From Proteobacteria bacterium 005FR1 (GTDB lineage Bacteria > Pseudomonadota > Gammaproteobacteria > Pseudomonadales > Cellvibrionaceae), in NCBI GenBank assembly GCA_026192395.1, contig WACF01000003.1, positions 1 through 57,662 of the forward strand: a stretch of DNA of 57,662 nucleotides, written 5' to 3'. Below, piece by piece: positions 31,267 to 40,783 of the stretch (position 1 is the stretch's first letter; each line of letters opens with the position of its first letter). The position numbers and the translations under genes were made by a program. The notes under the pieces were generated by a model that ran no database searches, had not been told where the DNA came from, and worked only from the letters and a program-made list of their open reading frames with translations.

Positions 31267-32182
31267 CATGCCCAACGATTTCTGGAGCGGCTGGATCATC
31301 GTACTCACGGTCTTTTCCTTCGTGGTGATGACCTGGTCGATCTTCAGCATTTATTTCTCACGCAAGGCAAAGGCGGCCGACAAGGCGCTACAGGAAAACG
31401 AACCGGTTTGGGATGAGACCCTGCGCGAGGGCCACGCGGCACCACCCATGTGGTGGTTCTGGTTCATCCTCGGTACCTGCGTTTTCACCGTGGTGTATCT
31501 GATGATGTACCCGGGGCTCGGCAAGTACAAAGGCGCTATGGAATGGTCCCAGGACAGCCGGGTAGAAAGTAAGTACGCTAATTTCGAAGAACGTTTCGCC
31601 GATGTGCGCGAGACGATCGCCGCGAGCACATTGAGCGAGCTGCAAGCCAACGAACGACATATGTTGGCCGCTGAAGGCATCTTCAGTCGCAACTGCGCCA
31701 TGTGTCACGGCGAGGATGCCGCGGGACAGGCTGCCCTGTTTCCAAACCTAATGGACAGCGAGTGGCAGTGGGGTGGATCTGCGGAAGCGATCGAAAAAAC
31801 CATCCGGGAAGGACGCACGGCGAACATGATCGCCTGGCGCGGGGTGCTGAATGCTGAATCCATCGACCAGGTGGCAAACTATGTCGCATCGATGGGTAAA
31901 GGTGCGACCCACGGCCATCCGGGCGAAGCCACCTTTGGCCAGTATTGTGCCAGTTGCCACGGGGCGGACGGCCGCGGTAATGAGATGCTCGGCGCTCCGA
32001 ACCTGGCCAACGAAGAATGGCTCTATGGCGGCGATTTGAATGCAATCAAAACCACCATCGTGCGCGGGAGGAACGGAGAAATGCCCGCGTTCAATGACCG
32101 GCTCGATGATGTTCAGATTAAACTGCTGGTCGCCTGGTTAACGCGCGATCTCATGCTGGATACGCAGGTGGCAAAGCACTAG
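31259..32182 (+). CDS. ccoP: Cytochrome cbb3 oxidase subunit III (dihaem cytochrome c)
   Basis: This 307-residue protein has two N-terminal transmembrane segments (about 10-33 and 65-83) and two haem c sites, CAMCHG (about 144) and CASCHG (about 230). Each domain is followed by a methionine suitable as the second ligand (ANMIAWRG and GEMPAFND). This is the standard CcoP layout, which accepts electrons from soluble cytochromes and passes them to CcoO. The start overlaps ccoQ; an ATG three codons later is possible. A strong terminator follows. The maturation genes ccoGHIS do not follow, unlike in many relatives. Confidence 0.95.
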   Translation: MANMPNDFWSGWIIVLTVFSFVVMTWSIFSIYFSRKAKAADKALQENEPVWDETLREGHAAPPMWWFWFILGTCVFTVVYLMMYPGLGKYKGAMEWSQDSRVESKYANFEERFADVRETIAASTLSELQANERHMLAAEGIFSRNCAMCHGEDAAGQAALFPNLMDSEWQWGGSAEAIEKTIREGRTANMIAWRGVLNAESIDQVANYVASMGKGATHGHPGEATFGQYCASCHGADGRGNEMLGAPNLANEEWLYGGDLNAIKTTIVRGRNGEMPAFNDRLDDVQIKLLVAWLTRDLMLDTQVAKH

Positions 32183-32204
32183 TTTCTCTTCAGCTGATCA
32201 GCAG

Positions 32205-32233
32205 AAAGCGCCGGAACTCCGGCGCTTTTTTTT
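32205..32233 (+). terminator. Terminator of the cbb3 operon
   Basis: AAAGCGCCGG (32205-32214) pairs with CCGGCGCTTT (32219-32228) around an AACT loop, followed by a T-run to 32233. Only 25 nt separate it from the convergent gene. Confidence 0.93.
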
Positions 32234-32257
32234 GCCCCGAATTTCTCACTCGAGCAT

Positions 32258-33634
32258 TTACAATCTCACCGTACTACCGAGCTGAGCAATGGTTGCGGGC
32301 CAGCCGAGAGATCCCTGGATGTCATCCGCGAGGGCTTCCGCCGCTGATCGTTCGCCATGGGTTACGAAACAGCGCTTGGGCGCGACAGGCAATTTACGCA
32401 GCCAGCGCAACAGCTCCTCCCGGTCCGCATGCGCAGACAGGAAGTCGAAGTTTTCGATTCTGGCGTTGACTGGATATGGATAGCCGTGAATTTTGAGTTC
32501 CTCTTCACCGCGAAGCAGACGATGTCCACGGGTACCGGCGGCCTGGTAGCCCGCGAGTATGATCGTATTTCGGTCGTCCGGTAGCAGGCGCTTGAGGTGG
32601 TAGAGCACCCGGCCGCCGGTGGCCATTCCGCTGGCGGACACAATGACGCAGGGAACGTCCATTTGATTGAGGGCCATTGACTGCTCGACGGTGCGAACGT
32701 AACGGACGTTGTCTTCCATGGCGTGGCACTGCTGCGGAGTCAGCCGATGCAGGTCGTGGTATTTGATCATCAACTCGGTGGCACTGATCGCCATTGGGCT
32801 GTCCAGGTAGATCGGAATCTGCGGAATCAAGCGCTCCTGTTGCAGTAAGTGCAGGAGGTAAATCATCGCCTGCGCCCGTCCTACGGCGAACGCGGGAATG
32901 AGGATCTGTCCGCCCCGCCTGAGAGTCTCGTTGACGCAATCAGCAAGGGCCGCTTTGAGGTCCCGCTGATCATGGAGCCGATCGCCATAGGTCGATTCCA
33001 CCACGACGTAGTCTGCGTATGGGGGTGGCTCGGGAGCGTGCATAATCAGGTCGTGCGGACGACCGAGATCGCCGCTGAAAAGAACATGCCGGCCTTCGGC
33101 CTGAACGTCGAGACATGACGAGCCAAGGATATGCCCGTTGCTGTGATACTCCACCGAGACTTCGCCCATTTCAGCACGGTTGTTGTGCACTGGCGAAAAC
33201 TGCGAGAGCGCACGCTCCGCGTCCTCGCTGGTGAACAAGGGCAGGGCGGGCTCGTGGCGGGAGGTCCGGTGTTCATTGTGGAAAGCGGCTTCCTCCTCCT
33301 GCAGCTTGGCCGCATCCATCAGGAGGATCCTGCATAGATCGAAAGTCGCTGGCGTGCAGTGGATCGGCCCTGTGAAGCCCTGCTTGACCAGCGCCGGCAG
33401 GTAGCCGCTGTGGTCCAGATGGGCATGCGTCAGGAAAACCGCATCGATATTCTCCGCCGGCTCGGGAAAGGGTTGCCAGTTGCGCGAGCGCAGGTCGCGC
33501 TGACCCTGAAAAAGGCCGCAATCCACCAGCACCCGGAGGTTTCGAGTGGTGAGTAAATAACGTGAGCCGGTGACGGTTCCGGCGGCGCCGTAAAAAGTCA
33601 GTGTCGGCGTGCTTGAGGATAACTTCTGCTTCAT
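32258..33634 (-). CDS. MBL-fold beta-CASP ribonuclease-like protein
   Basis: This 458-residue protein has the metallo-beta-lactamase core motif HAHLDHSG (about residue 65) and the beta-CASP insert with the downstream motifs GHILGSSCLDV, FSGDLGRPHD, ESTYGDRLHD, and SASGMATGGRVLYHL followed by FLSAHADREELL and FVTHGERSAAEALADDI. This is the architecture of RNA-processing or -degrading CPSF/YSH1-like enzymes, usually two-metal zinc hydrolases. The start at 33634 has AGGAAAG upstream; longer in-frame extensions reach into unrelated sequence. It is convergent with ccoP. Related genes often sit in stress islands with Lon-like proteases and PRPP synthetase, but no FNR box is visible upstream of this one. 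Confidence 0.9.
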   Translation of the reverse strand: MKQKLSSSTPTLTFYGAAGTVTGSRYLLTTRNLRVLVDCGLFQGQRDLRSRNWQPFPEPAENIDAVFLTHAHLDHSGYLPALVKQGFTGPIHCTPATFDLCRILLMDAAKLQEEEAAFHNEHRTSRHEPALPLFTSEDAERALSQFSPVHNNRAEMGEVSVEYHSNGHILGSSCLDVQAEGRHVLFSGDLGRPHDLIMHAPEPPPYADYVVVESTYGDRLHDQRDLKAALADCVNETLRRGGQILIPAFAVGRAQAMIYLLHLLQQERLIPQIPIYLDSPMAISATELMIKYHDLHRLTPQQCHAMEDNVRYVRTVEQSMALNQMDVPCVIVSASGMATGGRVLYHLKRLLPDDRNTIILAGYQAAGTRGHRLLRGEEELKIHGYPYPVNARIENFDFLSAHADREELLRWLRKLPVAPKRCFVTHGERSAAEALADDIQGSLGWPATIAQLGSTVRL

Positions 33635-33748
33635 ACTTTCCTGCCTGATCAGCCTGCCCTGGGAAATTGCCCTCAAGGATGATGGAGCGTAACGCGGCCC
33701 CTTGGGGCAAGTCCACGCCTCAGCGGCCGGTATGGCTGAGATTTGGTT

Positions 33749-33754
33749 TATAAT
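33749..33754 (+). promoter_or_regulatory. Candidate -10 of a near-leaderless promoter for the IclR gene
   Basis: TATAAT (33749-33754) lies only ten bases before the ATG at 33764. A start site 6-7 nt downstream of it would fall at about 33761, leaving a leader of about three nucleotides. No ribosome binding site is seen before this ATG or before the next in-frame ATG at 33785. Confidence 0.45.
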
Positions 33755-33763
33755 CCTGACCAC

Positions 33764-34585
33764 ATGTCCAACCAAGCTGCCGATATGAACAGTCTTAGTG
33801 GCCTGCCTCGCGAGAAAGGCGAAGAAACAGATCGAAAATTCATCGAAGCGCTGGCGCGTGGTCTGGATGTGCTGCGCGCATTCAAGCCGGGCGATGGCTT
33901 CCTGGGCAATCAGGAGCTGGCACAGCGCACAGGGCTTCCCAAGTCCAGCATCTCTCGTTTTACCTACACCCTCACCAAGCTCGGCTATCTGACCTACTCG
34001 GAGCGGCTGGAAAAATATCAGTTGGGCAGCGGCGTGCTCGCGCTCGGCTACGCCTATGTATCCAACCTGGCGGTCCGCCAGATTGCCCGACCGCTGATGC
34101 AGGAGCTGGCGGAAAACACCGGCACGGCGGTCGGTCTGGCCGGGCGGGACCGTCTGGACATGATCTACATCGAATACTCCGCGCCGAGCAAAGTGAAAAC
34201 CTTCCGCCATGAAATCGGTGACCGCATTTCCATGGCCACCAGCGCCGTGGGCCGGGCCTATTTGGCGGCATTGCCGGATGACGAACGCGCCTACTTCCTC
34301 AACTACATCGAGAAGAAGAGCGGCGACACCTGGCCCGCGATCAAAGCGGGTATCGAGCGAGAAGTGGAATCGCTTCGGCAAAAAGGTTACTGCACGTCGT
34401 TTGGCGAGTGGGACAAGGACGTGAACGGCATATCCGTTCCGCTTACCCTTGGCGAGGGGCACATCTACACCTTCAACTGTGGGGGGCCGACCTACCGGCT
34501 GTCGCAGGAGTATCTTCGGAATGAAGTGGCGCCGCAGTTGAAGAATATGGTGCGCAATATCGAGGCGATGATTATTCGGTACTGA
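33764..34585 (+). CDS. IclR-family transcriptional regulator
   Basis: This 273-residue regulator has the N-terminal winged helix (ALARGLDVLRAFKPGDGFLGNQELAQRTGLPKSSISRFTYTLTKLGYL, about 28-75) and the IclR effector domain (LALGYAYVSNLAVRQIARPLMQELAENTGTAVGLAGRD and the final CISVPLTLG-like segment GISVPLTLGEGHIYTFNCGGP). It probably senses an aromatic or carboxylic acid metabolite and controls the nearby acyl-CoA genes. Start choice is uncertain: the ATG at 33764 has a TATAAT ten bases upstream and no ribosome binding site; a second ATG at 33785 is equally poor. It is followed by a strong bidirectional terminator. Its target may be the operator-like repeats in 38343-38420. Confidence 0.88.
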   Translation: MSNQAADMNSLSGLPREKGEETDRKFIEALARGLDVLRAFKPGDGFLGNQELAQRTGLPKSSISRFTYTLTKLGYLTYSERLEKYQLGSGVLALGYAYVSNLAVRQIARPLMQELAENTGTAVGLAGRDRLDMIYIEYSAPSKVKTFRHEIGDRISMATSAVGRAYLAALPDDERAYFLNYIEKKSGDTWPAIKAGIEREVESLRQKGYCTSFGEWDKDVNGISVPLTLGEGHIYTFNCGGPTYRLSQEYLRNEVAPQLKNMVRNIEAMIIRY

Positions 34586-34592
34586 GGGGAGG

Positions 34593-34732
34593 TGTGAGGC
34601 GTGAGATGTGAGTCATGAAAAACATCGCCAGCTGAGATTTCCCGCCGTCTCCAGCTTGAAATAAAAAAGGGCAGCCAAGTGGTTGCCCTTTTTTTTCTCG
34701 TTCATCTCACATCTAACGTCTTACATCTCACA
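34593..34732. repeat. TGTGAGATG-type repeat clusters flanking a terminator
   Basis: Left of the terminator, TGTGAGGCGTGAGATGTGAG (34593-34612) is built of near-identical TGTGAGA/CGTGAGA units. Right of it, CATCTCACATCTAACGTC (34703-34720) and TTACATCTCACA (34721-34732) contain the reverse complement. The two sides can pair with each other. The right arm covers the stop codon of the acyl-CoA dehydrogenase gene. Confidence 0.6.
34663..34696. terminator. Bidirectional terminator between IclR and the acyl-CoA dehydrogenase operon
   Basis: AAAAAAGGGCAGCC (34663-34676) pairs with GGTTGCCCTTTTTT (34681-34694) with one G-T pair. A-runs and T-runs on both sides allow it to work for both convergent transcripts. 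Confidence 0.9.
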
Positions 34733-35855
34733 ACCCGGCAAACCGCTCAGTATGCCAGTCAGTGCTGCCGAAGATGAACTGAATGGTAGTCAGACGCTTG
34801 AAGTAATGACCGACGTCCAACTCGTCGGTAACGCCGATACCGCCGTGCAGCTGTACCGCTTCCTGACCGACCAGGCGAGCAGCCTTGCCGATGCGGGCCT
34901 TCGCTGCGGAGATCGCTTTGCGATCGACGCCACCAGCCGCGTCCGACTGCATCGCAGCCATCAGCATGATGGACTTGGCCTGCTCGTGCTCGATGAACAT
35001 TTCCGCCATGCGGTGCTGCAGTGCCTGGAAGACGGCGATGGGCACACCGAACTGCTTGCGGGTCTTGGTGTATTCCACGGTCTTCTTGTAGGTCACTTCC
35101 ATTGCGCCTACCGCTTCGGCGGCGACTGCCAGCGCTGCACGGTCGACCACGTTCTGAATCGCGGACAGGGCCTTGCCTTCTTCGCCCAGCAGGTTGGCTG
35201 CGGGAACTGTGACGTCCTTGAAGTAGAGATCCGCGCCCTGGTGGCCGTCGACCGTCTCGTAGGAACGCTTCTCAATACCGGCTGCGTCGGCGTCAACGAT
35301 CAGCAGGCTGATGCCGTTCTCGTCGCGCTGATCGCCGCTGGTGCGAACTGCAACGATGATCTTGTCAGCGTTATTGGCATTGAGCACGACTGCCTTGTGA
35401 CCGTTGATCTTGTAGCTGTCACCGCTTTTCTCCGCCTTGGTCGCGATGTCCGCAGTGTTGTAGCGGCTTTGCGGTTCGGCAAAGGCGAAGGCCAGCTGCA
35501 GGTTGCCTTCCATCAGCGTCCCGAGCAGTTCTTCTTTCTGCTGTGCGCTGCCGGCTTCGGCAATAATGCCGCCGCCGAGGATGACGGTGGGGATGATCGG
35601 CTCAACCACAATGCCCTTGCCCAGCTCTTCCATCAGGCCGACCAGATCAACGGCAGTGCCGCCGAGGCCGCCGTCTTCTTCCTTGAAGGGCACCATCAGC
35701 CAGCCCAGTTCGGCGAACAGTTTCCAGTTCTCCTTGCTGAAACCGCCTTCGCTGGCGACGATCTTCTGGCGAGTATCAAAATCGTAATCCTGGTTTACGA
35801 ACTTCGCGATGCTGTCGCGAAGCATCTGTTGTTCTTCACTGTAGGAAAAATCCAT
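34728..35855 (-). CDS. Acyl-CoA dehydrogenase, PimD-like small-subunit type
   Basis: This 375-residue flavin acyl-CoA dehydrogenase has an N-terminal MDFSYSEEQQMLRDSIAKF and a C-terminal AVQLHGGIGVTDELDVGHYFKRL segment. It is of the type annotated as pimeloyl-CoA dehydrogenase small subunit. In the actinobacterial steroid enzymes of this class (ChsE1-ChsE2 type), two different subunits form a heterotetramer. The usual catalytic-glutamate motif (Y/L-E-G-T) is not at the C-terminus, where the sequence reads FIFGSTDWHTERF. The active base may come from elsewhere or from the partner. It is the last gene of a three-gene operon; GGAG precedes the start by eight bases. The substrate is probably a branched or ring-derived acyl-CoA, which is inference. 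Confidence 0.88.
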   Translation of the reverse strand: MDFSYSEEQQMLRDSIAKFVNQDYDFDTRQKIVASEGGFSKENWKLFAELGWLMVPFKEEDGGLGGTAVDLVGLMEELGKGIVVEPIIPTVILGGGIIAEAGSAQQKEELLGTLMEGNLQLAFAFAEPQSRYNTADIATKAEKSGDSYKINGHKAVVLNANNADKIIVAVRTSGDQRDENGISLLIVDADAAGIEKRSYETVDGHQGADLYFKDVTVPAANLLGEEGKALSAIQNVVDRAALAVAAEAVGAMEVTYKKTVEYTKTRKQFGVPIAVFQALQHRMAEMFIEHEQAKSIMLMAAMQSDAAGGVDRKAISAAKARIGKAARLVGQEAVQLHGGIGVTDELDVGHYFKRLTTIQFIFGSTDWHTERFAGL

Positions 35856-35900
35856 CGTGTTTCTCCACGCTAAATTGCTTGGTAAACCGCTGGACTCGGC

Positions 35901-37100
35901 TTAGAGTCCGAGTACGGCTTTACAAATGATGTTCTTCTGAATTTCGTTACTGCCGCCGTAGATTGAAACCTTACGGTGGTTGTAGTAAGTCGGTGCGGCA
36001 TTCGCGGCGTTGCCCGGACCGACCCACTCGCCTTCGAAGCCGTATTCAAACTGCTCTTTGACGAAAGGCAGGCAGTAATAGCCAGCGATTTCCACGTCGA
36101 GTTCGTCCAGCGCCTGGGCAACTTCGGTACCCTTGATCTTCAGGATTGAAGACTCCGGTCCCGGCGCCTGGCCCGTGCTTACCGCCGCCAGAGTGCGCAG
36201 CTCGGTGTATTCCAGAGCCAGCAGGTCCAGCTCGATATCAGCAACCTTCTTCTTGAAAATGGGATCGTCCATCAGGGCGGGACCGCCATTGCTGGTGTTA
36301 GCTGCCAGTTCTTTCAAGCTCTCCAGGCGGACTTTGGAATGCGCCACGCGAGCAATGTTGGTGCGCTCGTGAGTCAGCAGGAGCTTGGCATAAGTCCAGC
36401 CACGGCCTTCCTGACCGATTAGGTTTTCCACCGGCACGCGCACGTTTTCGAAGTGCACTTCGTTCACTTCGCGACGGCCATCCAGAGTGATAATCGGCGA
36501 CACGCTGATTCCGGGTGTGTTCATGTCAATCAGCAGGAAGCTAATGGCGGTCTGGTTTTTTTCGTCGGGACGGCCAGTGCGGACCAGACAGAAAATCCAG
36601 TCGGCGTAGTGGCCGAGCGTGGTCCAGGTCTTGGTGCCGTTGACGATGTACTCGTCGCCTTCGCGAACCGCAGTGGTGCGCAGTGAAGCCAGGTCGGAAC
36701 CGGCGTTGGGCTCGGAGTAGCCCTGACACCACCAGACGTTGGACTGGAGAATGTCCGGCAGGAAGCGCTGCTTCTGCTCTTCGTTACCGTAGGTGTAGAT
36801 AACCGGGGCGACCATCTTCATACCGAAAGCCATGACTTCCAGTACGTGGTGCTTGGCGGATTCGTTGGCCCAGATGTACTTCTGGGTGGGGGTCCAGCCG
36901 GTGCCGCCGTACTCGACCGGCCAGTTGGCAGCAGCCCAGCCTTTTTCGTAAAGGATCTTCTGCCATTCGACCCAATCTTCCTTCTCGATATGAAGACCGT
37001 TCTTGACCTTCTCCTGAATGTGCTTGGGGTATTTCTCCTTCAGGAACTGTCGCACTTCCTCCTGGAAGGCCAATTCTTCTTCCGAAAAATTAACGTTCAT
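35901..37100 (-). CDS. Acyl-CoA dehydrogenase, PimC-like large-subunit type
   Basis: This 399-residue acyl-CoA dehydrogenase matches the pimeloyl-CoA dehydrogenase large-subunit type: MNVNFSEEELAFQEEVRQFLKEKYP at the start, GYSEPNAGSDLASL as the flavin and substrate motif, VNGTKTWTTLGHYADWIF and the C-terminal GGSNEIQKNIICKAVLGL. The position of the usual catalytic Glu reads YGGSNEIQ, so this subunit may lack it. It and the small-subunit-like protein 45 nt downstream are probably one heteromeric enzyme. AGGAG precedes the ATG by eight bases. It lies 20 nt downstream of the third dehydrogenase gene in the operon. Confidence 0.88.
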   Translation of the reverse strand: MNVNFSEEELAFQEEVRQFLKEKYPKHIQEKVKNGLHIEKEDWVEWQKILYEKGWAAANWPVEYGGTGWTPTQKYIWANESAKHHVLEVMAFGMKMVAPVIYTYGNEEQKQRFLPDILQSNVWWCQGYSEPNAGSDLASLRTTAVREGDEYIVNGTKTWTTLGHYADWIFCLVRTGRPDEKNQTAISFLLIDMNTPGISVSPIITLDGRREVNEVHFENVRVPVENLIGQEGRGWTYAKLLLTHERTNIARVAHSKVRLESLKELAANTSNGGPALMDDPIFKKKVADIELDLLALEYTELRTLAAVSTGQAPGPESSILKIKGTEVAQALDELDVEIAGYYCLPFVKEQFEYGFEGEWVGPGNAANAAPTYYNHRKVSIYGGSNEIQKNIICKAVLGL

Positions 37101-37120
37101 GACGTTACTCCTAACTGTGG

Positions 37121-38272
37121 TTAACTGGCGTCGCGCACCATATTGCGTGCGATGACAATTTGCTGAATCTGAGAGGTGCCTTCGTACAATCGGAACAAGC
37201 GCACGTCTCGATAGAAACGCTCGACTGCGTATTCCGCCATGTAGCCGGCACCACCGTGAATCTGTACCGCGCGGTCTGCCACGCGTCCCACCATCTCAGT
37301 GGCGAACAGTTTGCAGCATGACGCTTCGGTGCTGATCTGATGTCCCTGGTCCCGCTTGCGGGCTGCTTCCAGCACCATGCAGCGTGCAGCATAGGCTTCG
37401 GCTTTGGAATCGGCCAGCATGGCCTGGATCAGCTGGTGCTCGGCAATGGGCTTGCCGAACTGCTTGCGCTCCATCGCAAATTTCAAGGCGTCGCCGATCA
37501 GGCGCTCGGCGGCGCCGACGCTGACGCCCGAGATATGCAGGCGTCCGCGATCGAGTACTTTCATCGCGGTAATAAAGCCTTCGCCTTCCTTGCCGCCGAT
37601 CAGGGCGTCGGCGGGTACGCGACAATCTTCAAAGATCACGTCACAGGTGGTGGAGCCGGCCTGGCCCATTTTCTTGTCGACCGGACCGAGAGTAATGCCT
37701 GGCAAATCGGCGTCAACCAGGAAGGCCGACACGCCGCGCGCGCCTTTGATTTCCGGGTTGGTGCGGGCCATCACAGTGAAGGTACCGGCGCGCGAGGCGT
37801 TGGTGATGTAGCGCTTGGTGCCGTTGAGGATATAGTGATCGCCATCGCGAACGGCGGTTGTCTTCACCGCTGCGGAGTCGGAACCGACGTCCGGCTCGGT
37901 CAGGCAGAATGATCCGATGGTTTCGCCGCTGGCATAGAGCGGAAGATACTTCTGCTTCTGCTCTTCCGTTCCATCAAAAACGATGGCCGCTGAACCGATC
38001 CCATTGTTGGTGCCGATCAACGAGCGGAATGCGGGAGAGGTTCGGCCCAGCTCGAAGGCGACCAGTACTTCTTCTTCCATCGTCAGCCCCATACCGCCGT
38101 ATTCTTCGGGGATGGTGAGACCGAAAAAGCCGAGCTCTTTCATCTCCTGGACGACATCGTCGGGAATCTTTCCTTCTTCGGCCACCTGGGCTTCCAGTGG
38201 CATCAGACGATCACGCACAAAGCGCGAGATCGTGTCCAGGATCTGATTGAGAAATTCCTGGTCTCGAATCAT
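37121..38272 (-). CDS. Acyl-CoA dehydrogenase (homotetrameric type)
   Basis: This 383-residue classic acyl-CoA dehydrogenase has CLTEPDVGSDSAAVKTTA (flavin and substrate motif), LNGTKRYITNASRAGTFTVMAR and QIHGGAGYMAEYAVERFYRDVRLFRLYEGTSQIQQ. The Glu in YEGT is the catalytic base. It introduces the alpha-beta double bond in an acyl-CoA and passes electrons to ETF. It is the first gene of the operon with the PimC/PimD-like pair; AGAGG lies before the start. Operator-like inverted repeats lie 70-150 nt upstream. Confidence 0.92.
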   Translation of the reverse strand: MIRDQEFLNQILDTISRFVRDRLMPLEAQVAEEGKIPDDVVQEMKELGFFGLTIPEEYGGMGLTMEEEVLVAFELGRTSPAFRSLIGTNNGIGSAAIVFDGTEEQKQKYLPLYASGETIGSFCLTEPDVGSDSAAVKTTAVRDGDHYILNGTKRYITNASRAGTFTVMARTNPEIKGARGVSAFLVDADLPGITLGPVDKKMGQAGSTTCDVIFEDCRVPADALIGGKEGEGFITAMKVLDRGRLHISGVSVGAAERLIGDALKFAMERKQFGKPIAEHQLIQAMLADSKAEAYAARCMVLEAARKRDQGHQISTEASCCKLFATEMVGRVADRAVQIHGGAGYMAEYAVERFYRDVRLFRLYEGTSQIQQIVIARNMVRDAS

Positions 38273-38342
38273 GCGAGGGACCTCTTACAACGTGACTGGG
38301 TGGTTCTGAATTTTTGGTGGTAACTGCCTGAAAATACGGGAT

Positions 38343-38420
38343 ACATTCCGGTGTAAACGCAGTCGGAATGTCTGATGTGGTCGGGTGGCAACCATACCAC
38401 AGGGTTCCGCATAGTGGAAC
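38343..38420. promoter_or_regulatory. Operator-like inverted repeats upstream of the acyl-CoA dehydrogenase operon
   Basis: The gap 38273-38653 (381 nt) has no gene. It holds an 8-bp inverted repeat ACATTCCG (38343-38350)/CGGAATGT (38364-38371) and a second one, GTTCC (38404-38408)/GGAAC (38416-38420). Sites of this size fit a dimeric regulator such as IclR. Candidate -10 elements exist (TATAAG 38525-38530 towards the synthetase), but -35 boxes are weak. Assignment to the IclR protein is a guess. Confidence 0.45.
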
Positions 38421-38577
38421 ATTCGGCTCAGAATCCTCCTTATTGCATCATAACCACTGCTTATGAAACAGAATAATCAGTATTAGTACCAGTGATCTTT
38501 TCTGGATTCCAACTGATCAGCTGCTATAAGATACGGCGACAGTGAACATCCATTTTCCAGCCCTAACCAATAACGAT

Positions 38578-38587
38578 TGACCGGTCA
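38578..38587. promoter_or_regulatory. TGACCGGTCA palindrome before the acyl-CoA synthetase gene
   Basis: A perfect 10-bp palindrome lies about 67 nt upstream of the synthetase start codon, where a repressor could block the promoter whose -10 may be at 38525-38530. TetR- or GntR-type fatty-acid regulators use sites of this kind; no such regulator gene is next to it. Confidence 0.35.
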
Positions 38588-38653
38588 GGATGGCCGCCGG
38601 TTCAAGCCGTCGGTTTCAGTTCTGCCGGTTCACCTTACAAAGGGAGACCCGCT

Positions 38654-40558
<1,905 letters not shown>

Positions 40559-40783
40559 GGTTTCGATCCCCGCGATGCGCCGGTATAATCCCGCGCTCCG
40601 CGCCGACCGTCGCGGGTGAATAGCCTCTTCCCTTCGCTGATCGTTGCGGGAGGGGCCTGCGGTATTCAGTGTCTTGCGAACATGCGATGACACGTCTTTT
40701 TCGGCACGGCCAGGTTATGCAGTACCTGGTCGTTCAATCGGTTTCATTTACAACCAATCCTATCAACTCAAACGGGTTCTACT

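Noticed and set aside
34683-35873. 396-codon plus-strand frame opposite the PimD-like gene
   Set aside because: Antisense shadow of a clear acyl-CoA dehydrogenase gene; same for 44216-45259 (opposite the alcohol dehydrogenase) and 54069-55232 (opposite the thiolase).
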